Below are positions 48,683-61,049 of a stretch of DNA of 64,000 bases, piece by piece. The stretch's first letter is position 1, and the number at the start of each line of letters is the position of its first letter. The translations under genes and the position numbers were made by a program. The notes beneath the pieces were generated by a model. The model was not told the DNA's origin. It ran no database searches and saw only the letters and a program-made list of their open reading frames with translations. This DNA comes from Burhinus oedicnemus (taxonomy: Eukaryota > Chordata > Aves > Charadriiformes > Burhinidae): the NCBI GenBank assembly GCA_008921705.1, contig VFFE01006700.1:290607-354606 (forward strand), given 5' to 3'.

Positions 48683-51335
48683 ATAGTCCAGAACCACAGA
48701 GCTGAGGTACAGTTTCATACTGTGGAGGACTGCATCCTATATATCCTATAAAAATTTGGTGTCCCTTGCTTCTTGAATGGCTTTAATCTAAGCCTATGAT
48801 ATCTTTATAGGATGCAGTAAATGGATAAGACCTGACATTGGAAAGTCTTTTTAGAGCAGCTTTATGCAGATCTGTTGATATCACAATTCAAAGATTAAAA
48901 ATGACAGCCAGCATTAATGGTTTTGGTTCCTAGAGTAGCGCTGGCAAGTCTTAAAATTACTTTTGGCTATTGCAAGCAGCTCATCTAAATCTTTTCATAC
49001 ATCAGGAACTTACTTAAGACATATACTGAACCAATGAAAGCACAACATTTTCCTCTTCTGTTATCCGTATGACTATCCTGACCCAAAGGCGTATACTAAC
49101 CATAAGGAACATTCTGAAACAATGGGCTATTGAATACAGTTACCTTGTTCAATACAATTTTTTTTTTTTTTGGTTAATGTTGGTAGCAGTGCCAACTGCT
49201 TAAAGCTTCACTATTGCAGATGTTCTGGTTTCAGAATAATGCAGGCTCTTGCACTTTAAATATCAAATCACAAATGGTTTGGGCTGCAGATAGCTGTGTG
49301 TGCTTTACTCTGAAACCTGAATTGTTTATGTTTATGGTTTGATTTTCATAACAGGGAGAAAGGGAGGATCAAGGACTCTTCCAATACATTTTTCTTTTCC
49401 TTAAAACACTCCTCTTTAAAATGCCTCCTTTCCCAGGAGTTATTTCCCTCCCAGAAGGAAAGTACTTTGCTTTTAATGTCATTTCATTTTAACAGTGATC
49501 AAAACAAGTCCTTTTTAGAGCTCTCTTACAGTGTGTAACTGTATTTTCTCAATTCCCAAATCCACATTAAGGAAAAGCTTTTACTTTTGTACTGTTTCAG
49601 GCTTCCCATTTCAATTATCCTTCATACCAGACAACCTAGACTTCCTTCTACTGGAACCCGGCTTAGGTAGAACCTTTTGGCCTCACGCATGGTACTGGAG
49701 CACATGGGCTTCAGTTTGGCCAACGGTCAGATTTTGACTTATCTTCTCTCTATGACCAGTTCTGCTGAATAAATTACTTTGTTAGCCCTCACCTCTGCAA
49801 AGCTCTCACAAGGGTTTAATTATGAAGATTTCTTGACCAAAACAAAGGTAAGGATCAGTGCAGAAATATGTATTCTTAGAAGTTCACAGTAAAAAGTTAC
49901 AGAAAAATAAGCAAGGCACTTAGTTCAGGTTGCTTTCTTCATTCGTTCTGCAGACAATGATACAAAAAGACAGCAGCAGGAGTGTCTAGCAGAAGCTATA
50001 AAAATAGCATGTATTTTCACTAGCTAGAAAACCAGTGAGCTGTTTCAGTTGTTAGAACTGCTTTACATGAAGAGATGATGAATATCTGGAGGGCAAGAGT
50101 GTATGGAAACCAAATTTCATAGCTTAGTATCTAGAAAGTTAAAAAAGCAAACAAAAACTGGAAAGGTATAAATATACAGACAGACTGCTTCAGCAAACAT
50201 CATGAATGTATACTCAAGAGGTTGGTAGCAAAACCTTGGCCTTTTCTTCCTGTTCATCTGATTTCAATAGAACAACAACAAAAAAAACCCCAAATCTGAA
50301 AACGAGTTAAAATTTGCAACCGTTTCCAGCACTGAAAGCAGAAACATGCTATGTATGAGAGAGACAAAAAAACTAATGGAAGACTAGGTTGCAGACCTGA
50401 CTTCTGTCTTTAGTTCTGAATAAGACCAGTGTACTGCTCATTTTTATCTCTTTGCCAGTGTGACTTCCATATTGGAAACCTAGTTTGTGTGAAAGCTTTC
50501 TCTCACATCATGAATTTAAACAATAAGTATATGCCTTGGACACAGAAACACTGATAATCAATTATTCGAAGGACATTTTAGTCCAAAAGGGAGTAGTGAT
50601 CATTGCCAGAGCTAGAGCCAACTTTAAAAAGGAGAGACACTTTGAAAGGTTTCAAGGAAACCAGTGCTGCATCTGTGAATTTATGGAGGCTCTCTTAATA
50701 AACAGGTGGTTGTTTTGCAAATTTCCAACAATGGGAGGATGGGTAAATTCCTTTGACAATGATCATGGAGAAGTGACTACAGGCAGTAACAAATGTATGA
50801 TCTAATGTAAACAAAAGACTGCACTAACTGTGTCTGGATATGAAAGAAAAAGAACCAGTAGTTGAGATAATGGGAACCATAATGATGATAGCTGAGGGGA
50901 GAAAGGTGCTGAGCATATTGGCAAGAATAATACTGGAGCACCATAGTAAGTAAATAAAAAAAAATAATTCACAATATCTTGATATTGATGCAGCAACACT
51001 GGTTAACATATCGTTGAAGGGAATATAAGACGGATATCATTGGGAGTGCAGTGAGAGCCTTATTCTCTGGGGAAGCAATCATCTGTATCTTTGTCTTTTA
51101 AGACCAAACATAACTACAAACACTTAGTAGGATACATGAAAACGTGCAAAAGCCGCATTACTGAAATATTCCCATAGCAAATGGTGAATGTCTGGTTTCA
51201 CACAGATCACACTGCCTTTTCCTCTGAGCATGCCTTTTGCTCCACAAGTGAGCCAGGACTTGCATTTCCTTCTGAGCCAACCCAGGTGGAGGTCGGGAAC
51301 CTCTACAAAGATCCTGTTGGATTCGCACCACATAC
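48683..51335. other. Unique sequence, probable intron
   Basis: About 2.6 kb without a supported feature. A plus-strand open frame (50536-50805, 89 codons) shows no known motif and no splice context. Confidence 0.45.
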
Positions 51336-51419
51336 CTTTAGAAAACTAACTGAAGTGCCACCACCAGGGACCTGCTATTTTATGAACTTAGATTTCACAA
51401 ATGAGGAATCCGTACTCTG
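51336..51419 (-). pseudogene. Exon-like segment with in-frame TAG
   Basis: Acceptor CATCTCTCTTTACTCACAG and donor CTAAAG|GTATGTG on the minus strand are both strong and bound 84 nt. The best frame (phase 0 to 0) reads QSTDSSFVKSKFIK, a TAG, then QVPGGGTSVSFLK. The other frames also have stops. It may be a decayed or alternatively spliced upstream exon of the host gene, a 36-nt exon using the TAG itself as acceptor, or chance. Confidence 0.3.
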
Positions 51420-53002
51420 CTGTGAGTAAAGAGAGATGACCAGCTTTGATTGCTGACTTTTATCCTTCTTTCTTGTCATTATCACCTACGTCCCTAACCT
51501 AAATTAGGACCCCAACCTAGGAACTTCACTAAGATGCCTAGTGTTACACACCGTGATTTTGGGCCTCAGTAATGTAAAAGCACCCATATGATTAAATGTC
51601 GATGAAACACGGATTCCTAATTCATCAAAGTTAGAGACTCATGTCATATAACTTTATGCATTGAAAGTCAGGCATTTTGCCTAATTAGTTGTCTAGACTC
51701 CCTCTGTGACAGAAAAAGAGAGCACCCAACCTGGATGGGATGAATCATTCCCTGGAAGGTATCTATGACTACAGGCAAGCGCAGATGACTCGCTTAGACT
51801 GCATGTCTAACTTCTTGCATGGCTAACAAGGTGACATGAATCCCATCCTTTGACATTTTAGAAAATTCCAACCTTTATCTAAAAGAATGGGATTTTTTTT
51901 CCTGGTATGTAATTGTTCAAAAATTTGAGGATTGTTGCTTCTAAACTTCTGAGTGTTGGATTAATTATAAAAGTATTAAAACTTTTTGTTATGCTGCTTA
52001 TGGCGTAAACACACAGAATTCTCATGATTTATTTTTTTTTATCAGTTTATGTCAGAAGATACACTGTTACTTCTTTCTTAAAAATAACTGCATTTTTGAA
52101 GTGCATGACGTTTTTTATTCTTGGGAGATTTCTTTTACATGGATTGAAAACGTGAAGCTAATTGCTCTAAGTTAGATATGAAAAGCACAAACACTGGAAA
52201 TATTCTTTAATTGCATCAAAGTAATAATTGCATACTTAACAACTGATTGCAAATGAATTTAAGATCGAAGGTACAAATTGTGCTTCTCTCCACCTTACAG
52301 ACAAACAAAATTAAGTACTATAGCAAATCACAGAAAGGAAATGTTACATTTGCTCTGAGGATGTAGGTTTGAATTGTCTGGCATGTGAACACTGCTTTAG
52401 GTTAATAAAAAATCCAACTCTACAAGCAACTGAGTATCTGTGACCCTCCTAAAATCAACAGGATGCTACTGTGATCAGAGTCCTGCAACACTGAAAAAAA
52501 TATTTTTTCTACTTAATATAAATGTCTGATATCAATCCTTAAATCAAATTCATTCTACTTTAGAGAAAAATGTAGAAGGATTCAGCACAATCTCTTGACA
52601 GACTAACTTGCTTTGCCTTGACTGACATTAACCAAAATTTCACTTATGCAGTCTTGCATGAAAGGGAAGCAGTGTCAAATTCATATTTAGAATATTTGTG
52701 TCAGAATTATCTTGAACAATGTTCAGAAAACACCAGATACTCTCCTTTTAGATAGTAGGAGGCCAAAAGTTTCATTATAAATCAGGGATTTTCTAACCTA
52801 AGTACTAAGTAAGAAAGAAGCAAAAGTAAATGCTTAGGGAGAAGACAAGAAGTGTTAACTGCCGTGTTTCCCTGACAACAAAACCAGAAAAAAACAATGT
52901 AGATTTTAAGACCAGAGGGATTAACACCTAAAAATGAATATATTTTTTTAAAAAAAATATTTATTCTTTTCAAAGACCTCTATACCCTGCTGCAGTAGTT
53001 CA
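51420..53002. other. Unique AT-rich sequence
   Basis: No supported exon or repeat. A good minus-strand acceptor near 52880 has no matching donor. Confidence 0.5.
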
Positions 53003-53072
53003 CAGAATCACAAGGGTTGGAAGGGACCTCTGGAGATCATCTAGTCCAACACCCCTGCCAGAGCAGGGTCAC

Positions 53073-54795
53073 CTACAGCAGGTTGCACAGGACGGCATCC
53101 AGGCAGGTTTGGAATGTCTCCAGAGTCAGAGACTCCACCGCCTCTCTGGACAGCCTCTTCCAGTGCTCTGCCACCCTCAAAGTCAAGAAGTTCCTCTTCA
53201 TCTTTAGATGGAACTTCCTATGGTCAAGTTTGTGCCCATTACCTCTTGTCCTATCACGGGGCACCACTGCAAAAAGACTGCTGCCATCCTCCCGGCACCC
53301 TCCCTTTAAGTATTTATAAACATTGATGAGATCCCCTCTAAGACGTCTCTTCTCCAGACTAAAAAGACCCAAGTCCCTCAGCCTTTCCTCATCAGAAAGA
53401 TGTTCCGGTTCCCTCATCATCTTTGTAGCCCTCTGCTGTACCCTCACCAGCACTTCCCTGTCCTTCTTGAACTGGGGAGCCCAGAACTGGATACAGGACT
53501 CCAGGTGTGGCCTCACCAGGGCAGAGTACAGCGGGAGGATAACCGTCCGTGACGGGCTTGCCACACACCTCTTGATGCACCCCAGGATGCCATTGGCCTT
53601 CTTGGCCACAAGGGCACATTACTGCCTCATGGTCATCCTGTTGTCCACCAGGACTCCCAGGTCCCTTTCCACACAGCTGCTTTCCAGCAGGTCAGCCCCT
53701 ATCCTGTACTGCTGCATGGGGTTATTCCTCCCCAAGTGCAGGACCCTACACTTGCCCTTGTTGAACTTCATGAGGCTTCTTTCTGCCCAACTGTCCAGCC
53801 TGTCCAGGTCACGTTGAATGGCAGCACGGCCCTCCCAGTTTTGTGTCATCAGCAAACTTGCTGATGGTACACTCTGTCCCTTCATCCAGGTCATTGATGA
53901 ATATGTTGAACAGGACTGGACCCAGTACTGACCCCTGGGGAACACCACTTGTCACAGACCTCCCGCGAAACTCTGTGCCACTAATCACATCCCTCAGAGC
54001 TCTATGTGCCAGCCAGTTTTCAATCCACCCCACTGTCCATTCATCCAACGCACACTTCCTAAGCTTGCCTATGAGGATGCTGTGGGAGACAGTGTCCAAA
54101 GCCTTGCTGAAGTCAAGGTAGACAACATCCACTGCCCTCCCCTCACCTATTCATCCAGTCACACCAGCGCAGAAGGCTATCAGATTAGTCAGACATGACT
54201 TCCGCTTGGTGAATCCATGTTGGCTACTTCTGATAACCTTTTCCTCCAGATGCTTTGAGACGACACCAAGAATGAGCTGTACCATCATCTTTCCAGGGGT
54301 GGAGGAGAGGCTGACTGGCATGTAGTTTCCCGGGTCTTCCTTCTTGCCCTTTTTCAAGACTGGAGGGACACTGGCTTTCCTCCAGTCTTCAGGCACCTTG
54401 CCTCTTCTCCAGGACCTTTCAAAGATGATAGAGAGCAGCCCAGCAATGACTTCTGCCAGCTCCCTCAGCACTTCATCAGGACCCATAGACTTGTGGATGT
54501 CCAGTTGACTTAACTGGTCTCTAACTTGGTCCTCCTCAACCAAAAGAAAGTCCTCCTTCCTCCAGGCTTTCTCTGTTACCTGTAAAGTCTGGGACTCCTG
54601 AGGGCTGGCTTGAGCAGTAAAGACTGAAGTAATGAAGGCATTCAGGAATTCCGCCTTCTCTGCATCATCTGTCACCATGGCCCCTGTCTCATTCAACAGT
54701 GGGCCCATATTTTCTCCAGTTTTCCTTTTGCCTCCGATGTACTTGAAGAAACATTTCCTGTTGACCTTGACATGCCTTGCCAGATTTAATTCCAA
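53073..54795 (-). pseudogene. CR1 ORF2 reverse transcriptase, multiply broken
   Basis: Frames 54151-54795 (linker and first RT blocks, GNYMPVSLSS), 53809-54132 ([36 protein letters not shown]), 53619-53948 and 53073-53609 (C-terminal, [17 protein letters not shown]) make up the RT half of ORF2. The breaks are TGA 54151-54153, a 20-bp deletion right after FADDTKLGG relative to the copy at 21.4 kb, and CAA to TAA near 53619. GNYRP has become GNYMP. The catalytic FADD is kept. Confidence 0.93.
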
Positions 54796-54959
54796 GGAGG
54801 CTTTGGCTTTCCTCGTTTCGTCCCTGCATACTCTGGCAGCATTCTTGTAATCTTCCTTGTAAAAAAAAAGTGGTCAGTCCCTTCTTCCACTTGAGCCTTT
54901 TCCAAAGCTCCCTGCTCATCCATGCAGGTCTCCTGCTTCCCTTGCCTGATTTCTTGCTC

Positions 54960-55930
54960 TTAGGGATACACAGATCCTGAGCTTGGAGGAAGTGATGCTT
55001 GAATATCAGCCAGCTCTCTTGAGCCCCCCCTACCCTCTACAGTCCTAAGCCATGGGATTTCCCCAAGCAGTTTCTTGAAGAGATGAAAGTTCCCCCTCCT
55101 GAAGTCCAAGATTGCAACCCTACTTGTCATTTTCTGCCTACTGCACGTAATCCTGAACTCGATCTTCTCATGATCACTACAGCCAAGGCTGTCCCCAACC
55201 TTAATGTCCTCCACCAGTCCCTCTTTGTTGGTCAGTACTAGGTCCAGTAGTACACGTCTCCTTGTTGGCTTCTCCACCACCTGAGTCAAAAATTTATCAA
55301 GACACTGGAGGAACCTCCTGGACTGTACATGCCTAGCTGTGTAGCCTTCCCAGCAGATATCAGGGTGATTAAAGTCCCGGATGAGAACCAAGGCCTGTGA
55401 TTGTGTGGCAACTCCCAGCTGCCTGTAGAAGGCCTCATCAACTTCCCCATCCTGATCAGGTGGCCTTTAATAAACCCCCACAACAGTGTCCCTCATGTTA
55501 GCCTGCCCCTTAATCCTTACCCACAAGCTCTTGACTCTCTCTTCACCCGCCCCTAGGGACAGCTCAATGCATTCCAGTTGCTCTCTCACATAAAGAGCAA
55601 CTCCACCACCTCGCCTTGCTGGCCTATTCTTTTTTAAAGAGGACATAGCCATCCATGACAGCATTCCAGTCATGTGAGCTATCCCACCATGGCTCAGTAA
55701 TTGCAATGAGATCATGGCCCTGTGACCACACACAGATCTCCAGTTCTTCCTTTTTGTTCCCCATGCTGCGTGCATTGGTGTATAAGCATTTCAGAGAGGC
55801 AGATGAATGTGTAGTTTTTACCCTTGAGGCGTGGTAGGCCTTCTGATTCTCAAAAATACTATCATGCTGCCCCACAAGTGCTGGGCTACTGCAGGCGGGT
55901 GCCTCTCCAGCAAGCCCAGTTACAACCCCG
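54960..55930 (-). pseudogene. CR1 ORF2 endonuclease, broken
   Basis: APE-type endonuclease. LKCLYTNARSMGNKKEELE and IAITEPWWD are in the first frame (55624-55875). The frame changes near 55630 to RRGGGVALYVREQLECIEL, and stops at a TAA after VVGVY (about 55467). The next frame has VLIRDFNHPDICW, where the GDFN motif has become RDFN, and LGCSDHEKIEF (SDH intact). At least one frameshift, one nonsense change and one motif change, so inactive. Confidence 0.9.
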
Positions 55931-56053
55931 TCCCCCTTCGAATCTAGTTTAAAGCCCTCTCAATGAGCGCTGCTAACTCTTGTCCTAGAACCCTTTTCCC
56001 CCTGCGAGAGAGGCTCTTCTCATCTGTTACCAGCAGGCCTGGTGTCCTGTAAA

Positions 56054-57085
56054 TCAAGCCATGGTCAAAGAACCCAAAGTCCTGCTGGTAGCACCAGTCT
56101 CGAGCCAGGCATTGATCTGCTGGCTCTTCCTGTTTACCCCCTCGTCTTTCCCCGCAACTGGAGGGATAGAGGAGAACATGACTTGCACTCCCAATCCCTT
56201 AATTAGTCGTCCCAAGGCCCTGAAATCTCTCTTCATTGCCCTTGGACTTCTCTTCCCTACTTCATCACTGCCTACCTGAAAGACCAGAAGGGGATAATAA
56301 TCTGAGGGCCGTACTATGGATGGAAGCTGCTTCTTTACATCGTTAACCTGGGCCCCAGGGAGGCAGCAGACTTCCCTATATAGCGGGTCCAGTCTACATA
56401 TCGGGCCTTTCGTTCCCTTCAGAAGCGAATCACCTATGACAATGACCCGTCTTTTGTTTGTTATTGAGGTGGTTTTGATGCGGGGGGTGGTCAGACTAGG
56501 CCTTGATGACACCTCCAAGCTGGAAGGACTATCATCCTCACCCTTGTCCAGTTCCCTTTGCGGGGCGCTGTACCTGTTCTGCAGTGGCACATGGGAAGGT
56601 GGGGTAGTCACTGGGCAGAGATGCCTGCAGCGCCTGTTGCACCAGGCAGGAACATCTTGCCACTGCCCCTTGTTCTCCATGTCACCACGTTCAGTCGGTC
56701 GGAGAGAGGACAGGGAGTTCTCTGTAGCAGGGGCTCTGTCTGCCTGCTGGGTTTCTGTCACGGGAGGCAGGGTACGACTCCAAGAATCTGTCTCCCTCTC
56801 ACACTCCCTGATAGTTCTCAGCCTGCTTACCTCCTCCCTGAGCTCCATCACTAAGCTGAGGAGCTCCTCTACCTGGGCACAGCTCCCGCAGGCATGCTCA
56901 CCGCTGACACCCGACACCAGCATAGGTGCAGGGCCCACCCCGCAGCCCGACACCTGGGTGGCAGCATGTTCCAAGGAGAGCTCCATCTGGGAAGCTGCAT
57001 CAGAGCTGGTGCCTGCAGAGTGCTGGGATGCCACGGTTCTCTTCCAAGTGGCTACCATGGCTTCCTGTTCCTGGGTGACACCCAC
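56054..57085 (-). pseudogene. CR1 ORF1, nearly complete, frameshifted near C-terminus
   Basis: 343 codons are open from an ATG at 57085. Residues about 66-100 carry a Cys-x2-Cys and a leucine-zipper-like helix (VEELLSLVMELREEVSRLR). From about residue 215 there is an SGNH/GDSL-type esterase domain with VIVIGDSLLKG (GDS block), and later VFQVGSDEVGKRS and MFSSIPPVAGKD. Such ORF1 proteins bind the CR1 RNA in a ribonucleoprotein. Relative to the expected frame (WCYQQDFGFFDHG) a single base is missing near 56100, and the frame then runs into TGA. The C-terminal LSRRGKRVLGQELAALIERALN-like end follows in another frame (about 55960-56020). Confidence 0.88.
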
Positions 57086-57099
57086 TCGCTGCTTCCTTG

Positions 57100-57345
57100 C
57101 TCAGTGTGCAGCAACCTGGTCACTAACCTCCGAATGGCTGGTTTAAAACTGCTGCCAGTGGTGCTGGCTCTGCCCACGCCACGTCAGCAGCCCTTCCACG
57201 AGCTGCCAGTCCTGGCACGAGCTAGCCGCTTTTCCCGGCTTTGAAAAGCCCGAAAAAGACCTGCTTGCCGGCCCTTTTCACCTCGATTTCCTTCCCCAGT
57301 GCAGACTTCCCTACACTGGAGCTGGTCTCCCCAGTGAGAGGAGTT
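57100..57345 (-). promoter_or_regulatory. Probable CR1 5' UTR and internal promoter
   Basis: The sequence upstream of ORF1 is GC-rich with several CpGs, unlike the AT-rich flank, as expected of a LINE 5' UTR carrying its own promoter. Boundaries and activity are inferred. Most CR1 copies are 5' truncated, so this part is rarely seen. Confidence 0.5.
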
Positions 57346-57400
57346 CTGGACAATTAAGCAGTAGTGGGTCCTAGTATAGCCCTCCCCATGCCCCCATCAC

Positions 57401-57434
57401 TACCACCACCACCACCACAAAAAAAAAAAAAAAG
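57401..57434. repeat. (ACC)n followed by poly-A
   Basis: Six ACC units followed by about 17 A, close to the 5' edge of the long CR1. Confidence 0.9.
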
Positions 57435-58842
57435 AGTAGCATGGAACTAGCTTCCATGACAGTTCTTCCATTTTCAACGGCACCCAACTCCCAATTAACT
57501 TTCTTCTACTGCAATTGCTCCTTCTTATCAGACAGATTGCCTAATGATTTCCTTTCATGATTTTGCTATAAAAGTCCTGTCAAGACCACTAACATTTGTT
57601 GAATTGTCTCTTTTTTGCAAAGCCTCTGAGCATTTCAGAACGTGACCCTGAACCACTGACATCAAATTGAGCTGTTCAGACATTAACTGTTGTCAAAAAC
57701 AAGAATCTATCACAACAGACAAAACCAGCAAAGAAGCTATTGTTATCTCCAAGCTTCTTTGTTTATGGAAATTTCTGTTTTCAACATCAAATACTTAAAA
57801 GTGAGATTTGAAAGAGAGAAAATGAACATGGTAAACATCTGTTATTTTTAAAAGCACAGAGATAAAATAATATCGCTCTAAAGGACGGACTTTTTAAAAA
57901 AATATATATACTCTAAGTAGATATATATATCTCTGCAGCCTCCTGCATTTGCTGCTTTGATATGGACTCAGGAGCAAAAAAATCTTGTATATATTTCGTG
58001 GTGTGGAGTGGAATTGGAAGGAAAGGAGCATGTACGTCTGGCAAGTACCTTCACTGCTGAGACTGAGAATTTCATTAAATTAGAGGAACAATGTCCCTGC
58101 TGCATACTCGTTTACTCCTCCAAGAATTTCTGTTCCTAGGTAGTAAAGCATGTATTGGGAAAATATTTTTAGTAATGAATGCCATCTGTACTCATGTTGT
58201 GAGAGTGCACTAGTGAGCACAGACAGCACACGTTGATATGACAGAAATCTGATCTTCTTTAAGGGAATATTCCTTTGAAGCAGTAGAAGTATGCTTATGT
58301 GAGATTTCAACACTTTAAAGTGGATGGATGTTCCTGACTGACTTGAGGGCCCCCAGCATTAGAACAGACTTTGCTCGATTCCTCGCCATACTGGGAATTT
58401 ATGTATGAACCCAGAGATGTCATTTTTCAGCTTTGATTCTCCAATAGTAAAATAGGGATGCATTAATCTGATATAAGCCATAAGATAAACCCTCCAAAGT
58501 TAGTGAGGTAAGCTGGGGTTGTTATCATAAGCACAAGGCAAATCAAGAACATTTTATATTTTAATTCCGTTAAAATTACATATATTTTAACAGTGGAATT
58601 CCAGGAAATAGGATTACAGAAGTAAGATTACACAGCCACCTAAGTCAGACCACTGCTTGTACTCAGGGACGCTTGAGATGTTTGCTTTTTCCCTTGTGGA
58701 AATACAACTCAGTAAAGTGGTGGCACATATGGTTTTAGCCATCAATGGGCTATATGAATTTAGTTCATCCTTATGCTATTTGCAAATTGCTTCTGAAATC
58801 CTGTTCAGATTATGGAACATTAGGGGTGTAAGAATGAGTGCG
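57435..58842. other. Unique AT-rich sequence
   Basis: A short AT run lies at 57900-57935. No supported exon or element. Confidence 0.5.
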
Positions 58843-59840
58843 CTGGGTTAGATCAAAGGTCCATCTCACCAGTACCCTGTCTCTGACAAGGACTAGCAGA
58901 AGGTGTCTGAGAAATAAGAACAGATCAAATACAGAGTAATTTTATTTCCTGCATGCTTTCCTAGCTTTGACAGCCTCTAGGGGTGAAAGCTACATCTAAA
59001 TTATCAGCCCTTATAGGATTTTTATTCCATTAATTTGTCTTAAACCCAAACCAATTTGATTTGATTGACTGCTCTCATTTTCTTATGGTGGAAGAAGTAA
59101 AATATTCTCCCATTCAACTTCTCACGTTTTGCGATTTTGTATAACTCTGTCTTGGCTGCCTCCTCAGTCACATCAATGTGCAAGCTGAAGATCATCCTCA
59201 TTATCCTGTTCTGTACCTTTTCTAGGTTTATTATATCTTATTTTTAAAAAGATGGTGTGATCTTACCTGCCCGCAGTATTCAAGAAATGGAAACATCCTG
59301 GATGTATATGGCAGGACAGGAATGTTTTCACTTCTTTTTAACAATTTTCTCTAATCATTTTTACCAATGTGTTCGCCTTCTCTTTTGGTAAGCACTGAAC
59401 TGACATGATAGAGAGTATCTACAATGACTCAAAAATCTTTCTGGGCTGGTAATAGCTTAATTAAAACCTACATTCATGTATCTAGTAGGCTTCTTCTCTA
59501 TGTGTATCTATTGACATTACATTTCATCTGACATTTTATTTCTCAAACACAAAATATGAATACTTCACAGTCAGTTTTAATTTTGAAGGCCTTTACTTTG
59601 CACCATCAGCAAACTCTGTCACCTCACTATTCACCCCATTTTCTAGCTAACTTAGGAATACTGAGCAGCACAGGTCCCAGCCAAGATCACCATGGAATTC
59701 TACTGGTACCTCTATCATGAAAAACAATCATTTATCTCTACCTTCTGTTTTCTATCTTTTTGTCGTTATTCCATAAGAAAATCTTTCTTCTTAAATTGTG
59801 TAAGCTTAGAAGGGATCCACTTTGTATGGTACAAGGGAAA
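58843..59840 (-). mobile_element. Ancient amniote-type CR1, antisense
   Basis: The plus strand reads as a decayed reverse complement: GGGTTAGATCAAAGGTCCATC, CAGTACCCTGTCTCTGACAAG, CCTGTTCTGTACCTTTTCTAG, TGCCCGCAGTATTCAAGAAATG, CTTTGCACCATCAGCAAACTC, GTCACCTCACTATTCACCCC. I know this type from turtle- and crocodile-like CR1s, which implies an insertion older than modern birds. The ORF2 RT region with the motif C equivalent is near 59600. Many indels and stops. Confidence 0.8.
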
Positions 59841-61049
59841 GTGGGATATACACTTGAGAAGTAGTATCATACAGGCGTCACTGCTGTAAGCTACAAACTA
59901 TGCTGCAGATGGAGGAAAGCTAATTCATACAACTTCAGCAGCTTGAGTATAATCTCATGGTTGGCTTCAAATTTTCTGTAGTCACGCTACAGACAAAACA
60001 TACTTCTCTAAGAATTGCCCTCCAAAAGTATCCACTTCTCTTCAATGCCCAGAGAAGGAAACCTGCATGAATATTCCAAACTCCATATACAACTTTGTAA
60101 TGTATTAGTGAGGTGGCATGAATTCTATCCAGGTGTTTAAAACTCTGTAACATTTTAAATTAATGTCATTGGCTGCAAAAGCTATTTCAGGGAGCAGGTA
60201 CTAAAAAGTAGAGTAAGCCCAAAATGCAGTAATCAACAAGGTAAAAGTGAGTTTCTCAGTACAGAATGAGGCTATGGGAATCCTAAAAGTTTACCAAATT
60301 CTGATAGGAAACAGAAAAACATAAGAAATAAAGCCATGTTAAGGAGGTGACATAAAACTAGACAAGAACAACACATATACAGGTTTTTATACTCATAGTA
60401 GAACCCTAAAAATAATATGATTGAACTAGAATTCCTGTTATTAAAAACCCCACAATATTGACACAAAAGACATCCCAGAAACTTGGTAGAAATAACAATG
60501 CAGTAAGATCCTACAGAATCAGAATATGCAGAACCAGACAACATATTACCCAGACTGACAGTACACTGCACTAGTGAAAGATTGGTGCTATTTGTTACAG
60601 ACAATCTACAGTCATTAAAGTGAAAAAGGTAAACACATATACAAACAGCATAGGATCCCCTCTGTATTGAAATTGCATGCCTAACTGGAAGAAATATTCT
60701 GCATCCATGTAGATGAGGATTAGAAAGTAACTTCAGTACACAAGGTAGTATTAAAGGCCTGAAGACAAGCAGTGGGAAGCCTTTGTTTACCCTCATGTAT
60801 GTTTAGGAAAGGGTAAAAGATATTAACTTTTTACTTGTAAGTGACTTCTCACTGAACTGCATTGTCAGAGAACACCTAAGTGAAGAAGCCTCATGGTTTA
60901 GTACTGAGCAAGACATAAATATCAAAAAGTTATTCTGTAACAGTGATAAAAATGCTCTTAAAGTCAGATTTTTTTTACAAGTAGAAGCTCAACACCATCT
61001 ACTACATTGAATTTAAAATAAAAAATTAATTACATAAAATTATAAAGCT
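59841..61049. other. Unidentified sequence with a 174-codon open frame
   Basis: The minus strand of 60272-60796 is open for 174 codons, unusual for AT-rich DNA. The peptide is rich in Cys, Leu and Phe with no known motif. It may be the reverse of a decayed A-rich repeat, as it lies between two ancient CR1s. I do not call it a gene. Confidence 0.35.

Larger units (their letters stand above)
53003..57345 (-). mobile_element. Near-full-length CR1 LINE (family A), inactive
   Basis: This 4.3-kb minus-strand copy runs from the 3' end (CACAGAATCACAAGGGTTGG on the plus strand) through ORF2 and ORF1 to a GC-rich segment (57.1-57.3 kb) that I take as 5' UTR and promoter. The 5' edge is uncertain, between about 57240 and 57400. 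It is the most complete copy in the window and serves as the local reference for family A. Disabling changes include a 1-bp deletion in ORF1 (about 56100), a TAA in the endonuclease (about 55467), the shared TGA (54151-54153), a 20-bp deletion after FADD (about 53830), and a Gln-to-stop change (about 53619). Confidence 0.95.

Noticed and set aside
50536..50805. Plus-strand 89-codon open frame
   Set aside because: No splice context, no motif, and no repeat match that I can recognise.
56316..57146. Plus-strand 276-codon open frame
   Set aside because: It is antisense to CR1 ORF1, which has clear motifs in the opposite strand.
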